Assembly (NCBI GenBank): GCA_026989995.1
Contig: JALSIO010000793.1
Coordinates: 1 to 8,219, forward strand
Length of the DNA stretch: 8,219 bases
Source of the DNA: Myxococcales bacterium
GTDB taxonomy: Bacteria > Myxococcota_A > UBA9160 > JALSIO01
Direction of reading: 5' to 3'
The notes beneath the pieces are model-generated. The model did not search any database. It worked only from the letters and a program-made list of their open reading frames with translations, and was not told where the DNA came from. Made by a program: the position numbers and the translations under genes. Position 1 is the first letter of the stretch; every line of letters starts with the position of its first letter. Positions 1 to 5,273 of this stretch are shown here, in pieces.

Positions 1-415
1 CATCGAAGGGGGCGTAGAGGGTCGGGGCGGCCAGATGCCGGACGTGGTAGGGGCGCGCATTGGCCACGCCCTCCGGGGTGAGCAGGTGGTCCCCGCCCAC
101 GCCGTGGCGCGCCGGGGGCTCTCCGGTGACCAGGGTGGCGTGGAGCGGATACGCGGAGAGCGGCGCGACCCCCGAAAGCGCGACGGCCTGTCCGCCCTCG
201 GCGAGCGCCGCGAGGTTCGGCAGGTCGGCACCGAGCGCCGCCTCGCCGAGGCCGGCGATGGTGACGAGGACGGCCCGGGCCGGAGGCGGAGAGGCGGGCG
301 TGGGAAGGCCCGCGCCGGGCCCCCGCTCCGGGGGGCGCACGGCGCCCTGGGCACAGCCGAGGGCCGCGGCGACGAGGAGCAGGCCCCGCCCGGCCGCGCG
401 GGCCCGCGCGCTCAA
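1..415 (-). CDS. Predicted lipoprotein, type I phosphodiesterase fold (3'-truncated by window)
   Basis: Only the first 138 residues are inside the window. The TTG start overlaps the TGA of the upstream acyltransferase (TTGA, 4 nt), which suggests translational coupling; no strong SD is seen. Residues 1-21 form a lipoprotein signal: Arg-rich start, hydrophobic stretch 12-19, and an A-L-G-C lipobox with Cys21. A Pro/Ala/Gly linker follows to about 47. From 48 the sequence follows the N-terminus of type I phosphodiesterase/nucleotide pyrophosphatases (alkaline phosphatase superfamily): VLVTI-x-G, a P-N-L-A-A-L-A helix (66-72), and LVTG-x-P-P-x-x-HG (95-105). Members normally hydrolyse phosphodiester, phosphonate or phospholipid headgroup bonds. 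Here the metal-binding Asp of the 'DG' motif is Ala54 and the position of the nucleophilic Thr (T-F-P-N-H in relatives, A-Y-P-L-H here) is Ala88, with Ser87 beside it. It may therefore be a non-catalytic member. Fold assignment is good; activity is doubtful. Confidence 0.72.
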   Translation of the reverse strand, partial: MSARARAAGRGLLLVAAALGCAQGAVRPPERGPGAGLPTPASPPPARAVLVTIAGLGEAALGADLPNLAALAEGGQAVALSGVAPLSAYPLHATLVTGEPPARHGVGGDHLLTPEGVANARPYHVRHLAAPTLYAPFD

Positions 416-1296
416 CGGAAGACGCCCCGCCGTTCCCGAAGCCCCCGCTCGAGCAGCGCCGCGATGGCGGTGCGGACCGCCTCGACCCGGACCTCGATCA
501 GGTGATCCTCCTCCGCCGCCTCTCCCTCGAAGCGCAGGGGAGCACCGAAGAGGATGCGGTACTTCACCGGCAGCGGAAGCAGGCCGAGCGGGCCGAGCCA
601 CGGGAAGGTGGGCGTCACCGGCAGCGCCGGCATGCCGAGCATCCGGGCCATCCCCGAGAGGTTGGCGAAGGCCGGCTGCTGCTCCTCGGAGCCCACGATG
701 CCCACGGGAACGATCGGCGTTCCGGTCTCGAGGGCGAGTCGCATGAACCCGAGGCCGAATCGCTGCAGCCGGTAGGCCTTGCGGTAGGGCTTGCTGATGC
801 CCCGAACGCCCTCCGGAAAGACCATCACGCACTCGTCGGCCTCGAGCAGGGCCTGGCAGCTCTCCGGCGTCCCGACCACCTGCCCGCCCCGGGTGGCGAG
901 GATGTTGAACCACGGGATGCGCGGGATCCAGTACTCGCCCATACCCCGCACCAGCCGCGGCGGTTCCGCCTCGAGCAGCATGGCCATCGCCAGCATGGAG
1001 CCGTCGAAGGGAAGCTGCCCCGCGTGGTTGGCGACGAGCAGCACCCGCCCCTCGGGCACGCGGTCGATGCCCGCGGTCTCGACCCGGAACCAGGTCCGGT
1101 AGAGCCAGGCGGCGGGCAGGAGCGCCCGCCGCATGGCCGCCGGGCTCATGCCGAAGGGGTCGTAGCCGTACTCGTTGAGCCGGGCCGGGACCTTGTCCAG
1201 ACGGTCCTCGAGGGTCGACGCGAGGTCCCGCAGGGAGAGCGGCACGAAGGCACCGGTCAGATCCGCGAGGGCCCGGAGGGCACCGTCGGGGGCCAC
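412..1296 (-). CDS. Lysophospholipid/glycerol acyltransferase (PlsC/MGAT-like)
   Basis: A 294-residue protein likely to transfer an acyl chain from acyl-CoA or acyl-ACP to a glycerolipid or similar hydroxyl at the inner membrane. Visible acyltransferase blocks: block I V-A-N-H91-A-G-Q-L-P-F-D98 (His/Asp charge relay), block II around GGQVVGTPES (137-146), block III F160-P-E-G-V-R165-G (phosphate binding), block IV T-P-I-V-P-V-G-I-V-G (193-202). The H to D spacing is six residues rather than the classical HX4D of PlsC, as I recall for MGAT-like prokaryotic members with an 'NHSGxLPFD' block. Residues 30-75 form an amphipathic region before the domain; there is no clear signal peptide. The start is GTG, 3 nt after the epimerase TGA, with GGGAG about 7 nt upstream; the stop overlaps the next gene. 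The acyl acceptor cannot be told from sequence. Confidence 0.88.
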   Translation of the reverse strand: MAPDGALRALADLTGAFVPLSLRDLASTLEDRLDKVPARLNEYGYDPFGMSPAAMRRALLPAAWLYRTWFRVETAGIDRVPEGRVLLVANHAGQLPFDGSMLAMAMLLEAEPPRLVRGMGEYWIPRIPWFNILATRGGQVVGTPESCQALLEADECVMVFPEGVRGISKPYRKAYRLQRFGLGFMRLALETGTPIVPVGIVGSEEQQPAFANLSGMARMLGMPALPVTPTFPWLGPLGLLPLPVKYRILFGAPLRFEGEAAEEDHLIEVRVEAVRTAIAALLERGLRERRGVFR

Positions 1297-1299
1297 GGA

Positions 1300-2220
1300 T
1301 CACTCCCGCCGCACGCTCTGGAAGATCTCCTGCAAACCGAAAAGCGGCTTGAAGCCCGTCGCCTCCACGAAGCGGCTCCCATCGAGGGTCACCGGATACT
1401 TGAGAAAGTCGATGGCACCAGCGGGATAGGGCCAGAGGCCGAGGCGGAACAGCCGGTCGAAGAGGGGCCGCACCAGGGGCTCGGGCAGCGGAACCGCCCG
1501 GCCGCCGGTCTCCCGGATCGCCGTGTGCAGCGGCACGGCGCCGGGACCGACCACGTTGAACACACCCTGCAGGCCGTGCGCGAGGGCGAGCGCGATGGCC
1601 TCGCAGATGTCCTCCTCGTGGATGAACTGCATCATCGGGTCGAAGCCCATCATCGTGGGCACCCGCGGCTGCCGGAGGTACTCGCCGATCATCGACTGGA
1701 CGTAGTAGCCGAGGATGTTCACGGGCCGGAGCACGCAGGTGCGGATGTGCGGGTACTTCCAGATGAAGGCGGTCGCGAGGGTATCCACCTCCACGAGATC
1801 GCGGATCTCGGGATACGAGCGGCTCGCGGAAAGCGGGTGGTCCTCGTCCATGTTGTACGGGTTCTCGGGGAAGGCGCCGTAGACGTACCCGCTCGACAGG
1901 ACCACCAGCTTCTGGACGCCGTAGTGGATGCAGTGGTCGAGAAGCTGCTTCGTCCCCCGCACGTTGACGTCGTGCCGGAGCCGCGGATCGGTCCGGAAAT
2001 GCCGGATGAAGCCCATGTGCACGATCGCCGTGGGCTGCTCCGTCCGGACGACGTCCTCGAACTTCTTCTTGCGGAGGTCCACCTGGTGGACGGTGACCCC
2101 GCGTGGGCGCCCCTCCCACGGGACGCGGTCCACGCCGCAGACTTCGAAGCCCTCGAGCAGGCGCCGGGCGACCAGCCTCCCCTGCCCGCCGGCGATGCCC
2201 GTCAACAGGACCTTTTCCAT
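1300..2220 (-). CDS. NAD-dependent epimerase/dehydratase-like extended SDR
   Basis: A 306-residue Rossmann protein of the extended short-chain dehydrogenase/reductase type, probably acting on a nucleotide sugar or related substrate. The nucleotide-binding motif T7-G8-I-A-G11-G-Q-G14 is intact, with Asp31 at the end of beta-2 suiting NAD. Further hallmarks: V-D-L (47-49), H68-M-G (usual 'HxA' region), N86-V-R-G-T, S109-S-G-Y-V-Y-G, and R165-P-V-N-I-L-G near the substrate site. The catalytic YxxxK reads Y136-P-E-I-R140, so Lys is replaced by Arg; some bacterial subgroups annotated as possible UDP-glucose 4-epimerases are known not to keep the full tetrad. I chose the ATG at 2220: it begins directly with the Rossmann strand and has GGAG 5 nt upstream, while the 39 extra codons further up are low-complexity. 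First gene of the minus-strand operon; its product may supply or modify the substrate of the acyltransferase 3 nt downstream (inference). Confidence 0.88.
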   Translation of the reverse strand: MEKVLLTGIAGGQGRLVARRLLEGFEVCGVDRVPWEGRPRGVTVHQVDLRKKKFEDVVRTEQPTAIVHMGFIRHFRTDPRLRHDVNVRGTKQLLDHCIHYGVQKLVVLSSGYVYGAFPENPYNMDEDHPLSASRSYPEIRDLVEVDTLATAFIWKYPHIRTCVLRPVNILGYYVQSMIGEYLRQPRVPTMMGFDPMMQFIHEEDICEAIALALAHGLQGVFNVVGPGAVPLHTAIRETGGRAVPLPEPLVRPLFDRLFRLGLWPYPAGAIDFLKYPVTLDGSRFVEATGFKPLFGLQEIFQSVRRE

Positions 2221-2282
2221 TGGATCTCCGCAGAGTTGCAGCCAGGGTACCGGCTCCCCCCGGACCCGCCCACGCGCCGCCG

Positions 2283-2303
2283 AGCCCCGCCCGTCTCGGG
2301 GCT
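2283..2303. other. Hairpin in epimerase upstream region
   Basis: AGCCCCG (2283-2289) and CGGGGCT (2297-2303) form a perfect 7-bp stem around a 7-nt loop. It lies in the divergent gap 63 nt before the epimerase ATG, so it could be in that gene's 5' leader. No T-tract follows on either strand, so a terminator is unlikely. Function unknown. Confidence 0.3.
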
Positions 2304-2332
2304 TCGCACCCTCTCCGAGCCGCCTCCCCCTC

Positions 2333-2356
2333 CCCATCGGCCCATCGGCGATCGCC
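2333..2356. promoter_or_regulatory. Tandem octamer plus 10-bp palindrome, candidate operator
   Basis: CCCATCGG occurs twice head to tail (2333-2340, 2341-2348), and the second copy runs into the perfect palindrome GGCGATCGCC (2347-2356). The cluster ends 12 bp before the AT-rich TATAAA between two divergent genes, a normal place for a regulator site. No regulator gene is visible and no known box is recognised, so this is a candidate only. Confidence 0.3.
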
Positions 2357-2365
2357 CGGGAGCCG

Positions 2366-2377
2366 TGTTATAAAACA
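2366..2377. promoter_or_regulatory. AT-rich -10-like element in divergent gap
   Basis: TGTT-ATAA-AACA is a 12-bp dyad and the only AT-rich patch in the 175-bp gap. On the plus strand it contains TATAAA (2369-2374, 5/6 to the sigma70 -10), which would start RNA just before the hydrolase SD; on the minus strand it contains TATAAC (2367-2372) facing the epimerase. No convincing -35 is seen for either direction, so the promoter call is tentative. Confidence 0.4.
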
Positions 2378-2395
2378 GCTCCCCGGAGGGGACCT

Positions 2396-3112
2396 TTGGA
2401 GCCCGGACCTCGCTTCGAAGAGATCAAGATTCCCCTCCGCGAGCCCGTCCACGGGCTCACGGAGGTGACGGGAATCCTCGGAACGCCCGAGTGGTGGCCG
2501 ACCGGTTCCCGGATCAGCGTCGTGCTCGCCCACGGCGGCACGGGCGATCTCTCCGACCCCCTGATCGAGTCCCTCCACCGGCAGCTCACCGAGCGGAAGT
2601 ACCTCGCGCTCCGGTTCAACTTCCCCTTCGCCGAGGCCGGCCGGAAGCGGGCCGACGACCTTGGGGTGCTCGTGCAGACCCTCCGCTCCGCGATCGCGGT
2701 GCTCGGCCGCGACCCCACCGCGGCACCGGCCCACCTCTTCCTCGGCGGCAAGAACCTCGGAGCCGCAGTCACCGCGCACCTGGCAGCCAGCAGCCGGGTT
2801 CGGGTGGAGGGGCTCTTCTTCCTCGGCTTCCCCCTGCACCCCCGGGGCAGGCCGCAGAAGGTGCGGGCCGACGATCTCTTCCGCGTGGTCTGCCCCATGC
2901 TCTTCGTCCAGGGATCGCGCGACCGCTCCTGCGACCTCGACGTCCTGCGACGCACCCTGCTCCGGGTCGGGGCGCCGACCCAGCTCCACGTGGTCGCGGA
3001 GGCGGACCATGCACTGCACGTCCCCAAGCGTTCCGGGCGGACCGACGAAGAGGTCCAGGCCGAGGTGCTCTCCGTCGTGGATGCCTGGATCCACGCCACA
3101 CTGGGCGGATAG
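2396..3112 (+). CDS. KANL3/Tex30-type alpha/beta hydrolase-like protein with Asn at nucleophile position
   Basis: A 238-residue cytosolic protein with the short alpha/beta-hydrolase fold of the KANL3/Tex30 ('dienelactone hydrolase-like') group. Markers in order: beta strand V-V-L-A-H-G-G-T-G (42-50, oxyanion loop), R-F-N-F-P-F-A-E (73-80, typical of this family), L-F-L-G-G-K-N120-L-G (nucleophile elbow), P-M-L-F-V-Q-G-S-R-D176 (acid), and E-A-D-H205-A-L (base). The elbow should read G-G-K/R-S-M/L-G; the codon at 120 is AAC (Asn), so the Asp and His remain but the nucleophile is missing. It may be a binding protein or use a different chemistry. The TTG start is chosen because GGAGGGG lies just upstream at optimal spacing and the open frame further 5' is antisense to the epimerase. 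The stop is 2 nt before the next gene's GTG, so the two are probably coupled. The substrate is unknown. Confidence 0.8.
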   Translation: MEPGPRFEEIKIPLREPVHGLTEVTGILGTPEWWPTGSRISVVLAHGGTGDLSDPLIESLHRQLTERKYLALRFNFPFAEAGRKRADDLGVLVQTLRSAIAVLGRDPTAAPAHLFLGGKNLGAAVTAHLAASSRVRVEGLFFLGFPLHPRGRPQKVRADDLFRVVCPMLFVQGSRDRSCDLDVLRRTLLRVGAPTQLHVVAEADHALHVPKRSGRTDEEVQAEVLSVVDAWIHATLGG

Positions 3113-3114
3113 CC

Positions 3115-3627
3115 GTGGCGGAGGCGGAGCCGCTGCCCGATCGGCTGGTGCGGGCCCTCTCCCTGGACGCCCGGGTCTACGCCGAGGTGGCCGCCCGGGA
3201 GGAGGACACCGGCCTGGCGCTGCAGGTCGTGCTCGTGGCCTGCACGCTGGAGGCCGCCTCGGCGCTCGCGACCGGAGGCTGGCCGGGCTTCTTCGGGCAG
3301 CTCGCCACCGGCACGGCGAGGTTCGCCCTGTGGGTGATGGCGCTCTTCGTGCTCGCCCCACTCGCCGGGCGGGCCGTGCCCTTCGCGCCCCTGTTCCGGG
3401 CCGCGGGCCTCGCCGCCGCGCCCCTGGCCCTGGGGCTCTTCCAGACGGTCCCCTGGGTCGGCGGGCTCTTCTGGCTCGGCAAGTGGGTGTTCACCATCGC
3501 CGCCACGTGGACCGCGGTGGGAAGCCTGGTGGGACGGCGGGACGCCCGGGTGGCCGGGGTGGTGCTCGTAGCGCTTCTCGCCGCCTGGCTGGCCCACACG
3601 CCGCTGCTCGCCCTCACCCGGGGCTAG
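3115..3627 (+). CDS. Yip1-like polytopic membrane protein
   Basis: A 170-residue integral membrane protein of unknown function. After a short charged N-terminus (L-V-R-A-L-S-L-D-x-R-x-Y-x-E-V, 11-25) come about five hydrophobic helices: roughly 33-53, 68-86, 98-121, 123-140 and 146-167. The opening motif, the 'FRAAGLAAAPLAL' block (94-106) and the helix count match bacterial Yip1-domain proteins, many of which stand alone with no known substrate. No catalytic motif is visible. The start is GTG, 2 nt after the hydrolase stop, with only a weak GGCGGA SD at the hydrolase end, so translation probably depends on coupling. The pairing with a soluble hydrolase-like protein suggests a joint membrane-associated role, but this is inference. 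Confidence 0.72.
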   Translation: MAEAEPLPDRLVRALSLDARVYAEVAAREEDTGLALQVVLVACTLEAASALATGGWPGFFGQLATGTARFALWVMALFVLAPLAGRAVPFAPLFRAAGLAAAPLALGLFQTVPWVGGLFWLGKWVFTIAATWTAVGSLVGRRDARVAGVVLVALLAAWLAHTPLLALTRG

Positions 3628-3704
3628 ACTGGATTTCGGGCGGGTCGGGCCGGGTGCCCGGTCCGGGGCGGAGGTGCCGCCGGCCCCGAATCGACGGAGC
3701 ACGC
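3628..3704 (+). other. Short intergenic gap before MBL gene
   Basis: 77 bp, extremely GC-rich, with small self-complementary stretches (CCGGG-TG-CCCGG and GGCGG-AGGT-CCGCC-like). No clear promoter or T-tailed terminator is seen. GGAG at 3696-3699 is the SD of the next gene. Confidence 0.4.
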
Positions 3705-4409
3705 ATGCACGCGGGAAGAAGGCTCGTCTTCCACCAGATCCCGGTCGGCGAGATGGCGAACTACGCCTACCTGATCGGGGATCCCGAGACCCGGGCCGCG
3801 GTGATCGTCGATCCGGCCTGGAACGTGGACGCCCTGCTCCGGCGCGCCGACGCCGAGGAACTCGATCTCGCCGGTGCCCTCGTGACCCACTACCACCCGG
3901 ATCACGTCGGCGGGCAGGTCTTCGGCCACCGGATCGAGGGCCTGGGCGAGCTTCTGGCGCGTCGCCCGGTTCCGGTCCACGTGCACGCCGTCGAGGCCGA
4001 CGGTCTGCGTCGCCTGACGGGCCTCTCGGAAACCGACCTGGTACGCCACGAGGGCGGCGACGCCCTCGTGCTCGGACCGAACATCCGGATCCGGCTGCTG
4101 CACACGCCGGGACACACCCCGGGGTCGCAGTGCTTCCTGGTCGAGCAGCCCGGCCACCCGCCGCTTCTCGTGTCCGGGGATACGCTCTTTCTCGGCGGCT
4201 GCGGCCGCGTGGACCTCCCGGGCGGCGACCCGGAGGCGATGTACCGGAGCCTGCACGGGGTGCTGAGGAGGCTTCCGGACGAGACCGTGGTCTTCCCCGG
4301 CCATGCCTACGCAGAGCCCTGTGGCACCCTCGGAGAGGAGAAGCGCCGGAACCCCTATCTGCGCGCGGCCGACCTGCCGAGCTTCCTGCGCTTCATGGGC
4401 TACGCCTAG
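3705..4409 (+). CDS. Metallo-beta-lactamase-fold hydrolase (glyoxalase II/ETHE1-like)
   Basis: A 234-residue soluble metal-dependent hydrolase or dioxygenase. The metal-binding set is complete: T-H62-Y-H64-P-D66-H67 (HxHxDH), H137 in H-T-P-G-H-T-P-G-S, D159 in S-G-D-T-L-F-L-G-G-C-G-R, and H200 in F-P-G-H. The 'GCGRVDLPGGDPEAMYRSL' block (165-183) and the E-E-K-R-R-N-P-Y-L tail (211-219) are typical of the glyoxalase II/persulfide dioxygenase branch. It lacks the separate C-terminal domain of true glyoxalase II (about 250-260 residues), so thiolester hydrolysis of S-lactoylglutathione is not certain; sulfur-handling or a general thiolester role is possible. An insertion at about 74-100 lies between the first two motifs. 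Start: ATG with GGAG 5 nt upstream. It may read through from the Yip1-like gene 77 nt upstream. Confidence 0.9.
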   Translation: MHAGRRLVFHQIPVGEMANYAYLIGDPETRAAVIVDPAWNVDALLRRADAEELDLAGALVTHYHPDHVGGQVFGHRIEGLGELLARRPVPVHVHAVEADGLRRLTGLSETDLVRHEGGDALVLGPNIRIRLLHTPGHTPGSQCFLVEQPGHPPLLVSGDTLFLGGCGRVDLPGGDPEAMYRSLHGVLRRLPDETVVFPGHAYAEPCGTLGEEKRRNPYLRAADLPSFLRFMGYA

Positions 4410-4473
4410 CCCCGCAGGGCGCCGGATCCCGGGGAGTCTGGCCGCACGCCGCTCGGGCGCCGCCCCCGCGGGC
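4410..4473. other. Convergent intergenic spacer
   Basis: 64 bp between the convergent MBL gene and the cupredoxin-like gene. It holds two copies of GGCGCC (4418-4423, 4456-4461) and CCCCG/CGGGG arms, but no T-tract on either strand. I see no convincing intrinsic terminator; transcription may end by Rho or at weak GC hairpins. Confidence 0.4.
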
Positions 4474-5001
4474 TCAGTCTCTGGCCTTGCCGCCCCCGAC
4501 GTTGCCGACCAGGATCTCGCCTTCGAGGACGCGGGGGACGTCGGCCGACCGGTCCGCCGGAAGGGTCCGCACCACCTTGTACTTGTAGCGGCCCGGCTTG
4601 AGCTGGCAGAAGGAGGCGAACTCGCCGGCGTTGATGGGCGCGGACCGGATCTCGTCGTCCTTGATCGCGAAGTTGACGAGGCTGTGGCAGACCATGTCGC
4701 GTGCCACCTCGCGCTCGAAGACGATCTCCGACGGCGCCCGGGAGTAGCTGATCCAGGCCACGAGCTGCCCCTCGTCCAGGGTCACGAGCCGCGGATTGAG
4801 CGCATGGTCGGTGATGAGCACCACCTTGTGGCTGGTCATCCGGTAGGACGGGTCGAGCTGGGGAATTTCGCTCGGCGTCTCGTAGGGAATCTCGGACGGT
4901 CGATCGTCCTTGGCCGCCGAGAAGGGCGCCGCCAGGACGAGGCCCAAGAGGACGGCGCAACCAGCGCCGAGGATCCGAATCAGACCGGTTGCTCGGGACA
5001 C
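4474..5001 (-). CDS. Exported cupredoxin-like domain protein without type 1 Cu ligands
   Basis: A 175-residue protein predicted to be exported. Residues 1-30 are a Sec signal: Arg near the start, hydrophobic core 11-25, and S-A-A before Lys31 as the likely cleavage site. A short linker with S-E-I-P repeated (36-39, 44-47) follows. Residues 56-168 look like a cupredoxin beta-sandwich: H-K-V-V-L-I-T (58-64), P-R-L-V-T-L-D-E-G-Q-L-V-A-W-I (70-84), and F-x-S-F-C132-x-L-K-P-G-R-Y-K-Y-K-V (128-143). The spacing needed for a blue copper site (Cys with His three and Met about eight residues later, plus an early His) is absent; Cys105 and Cys132 could form a disulfide instead. The GTG start has an ideal AAGGAGG 5 nt upstream, which settles the start over a longer frame reaching 5241. 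It is transcribed divergently from etfBA. Role unknown; possibly a periplasmic structural or binding protein. Confidence 0.75.
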   Translation of the reverse strand: MSRATGLIRILGAGCAVLLGLVLAAPFSAAKDDRPSEIPYETPSEIPQLDPSYRMTSHKVVLITDHALNPRLVTLDEGQLVAWISYSRAPSEIVFEREVARDMVCHSLVNFAIKDDEIRSAPINAGEFASFCQLKPGRYKYKVVRTLPADRSADVPRVLEGEILVGNVGGGKARD

Positions 5002-5006
5002 CGGAA

Positions 5007-5013
5007 CCTCCTT
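5007..5013 (-). promoter_or_regulatory. Strong SD of cupredoxin-like gene
   Basis: AAGGAGG on the minus strand, 5 nt before GTG at 5001. It fixes the start and rules out the 80-codon upstream extension, which has no SD and overlaps the etfB promoter region. Confidence 0.85.
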
Positions 5014-5038
5014 GCCAGGGTGAGCGGATGCGGCCGGC

Positions 5039-5067
5039 AGTTTAGCCCAGAACCGCCGGGAACCCGG
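5039..5067 (-). promoter_or_regulatory. Candidate -10 and 12-bp dyad upstream of cupredoxin-like gene
   Basis: Minus-strand TAAACT (5039-5044) matches 4/6 of a -10 box. A perfect dyad CCGGG-AA-CCCGG (5056-5067) covers the stretch where the -35 would fall; no good -35 is present, which would fit an activator-dependent or repressed promoter. Tentative. Confidence 0.3.
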
Positions 5068-5136
5068 AAACTTTCTGCACGGGTGGGCGCGGGCACGGGC
5101 GGATCGTCCGGGAGCTGTCCCCGGGTGCCCCAACCC

Positions 5137-5148
5137 CTTGATTTCAAG
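5137..5148. promoter_or_regulatory. 12-bp dyad CTTGA-TT-TCAAG, candidate operator
   Basis: Perfect 5-bp arms around TT, extendable to CC/GG with one mismatch (5134-5151). It lies between the cupredoxin-like gene and etfB, 25 bp upstream of the proposed etfB -35, in an AT-richer patch that stands out from its surroundings. The spacing is too short for a standard FNR (TTGAT-N4-ATCAA) or CRP box. The regulator is unknown. Confidence 0.35.
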
Positions 5149-5172
5149 AGGAGTTTTGCCCTTTTTGGCGGC

Positions 5173-5201
5173 TTGCGCGCCCCGCACGCCTCCGGTAGTG
5201 T
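5173..5201 (+). promoter_or_regulatory. Candidate sigma70-type promoter of etfBA
   Basis: TTGCGC (5173-5178), a 17-bp spacer, then TAGTGT (5196-5201). Each box matches 3/6 of consensus but includes the key TTG and TA...T positions at ideal spacing. This gives a leader of about 65 nt before the etfB ATG. Confidence 0.4.
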
Positions 5202-5273
5202 TCGCGCCGCCCGGGTGCCGGGGCCCTCGCGCCGGCGCCACCTCACACCCATCCGCGGAGGCGTGTGTCCCCC

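Noticed and set aside
2221..2337. 39-residue N-terminal extension of the epimerase
   Set aside because: Gly/Arg-rich, precedes the Rossmann strand that normally opens the protein, and the ATG at 2220 has a good SD.
502..2373. A 623-codon open frame on the plus strand
   Set aside because: It is antisense to the acyltransferase and epimerase, is rich in Arg/His/Gly/Glu without any domain, and is the usual shadow of GC-rich coding DNA.
4410..4473. Bidirectional terminator between the convergent genes
   Set aside because: Only short GC arms and two self-complementary GGCGCC copies; no T-tract on either strand.
5137..5148. FNR/CRP-type binding site
   Set aside because: The half-sites are 2 bp apart, while FNR needs 4 and CRP 6, and the TGTGA core is absent.
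5137..5166. CTTGATTTCAAG followed by T-rich DNA as an intrinsic terminator
   Set aside because: No plus-strand gene ends upstream, the arms are only 5 bp with a 2-nt loop too small for an RNA hairpin, and the T runs are interrupted.
5002..5241. N-terminal extension of the cupredoxin-like protein to 5241
   Set aside because: It would bury the signal peptide inside the protein and ignore the ideal AAGGAGG before GTG 5001.
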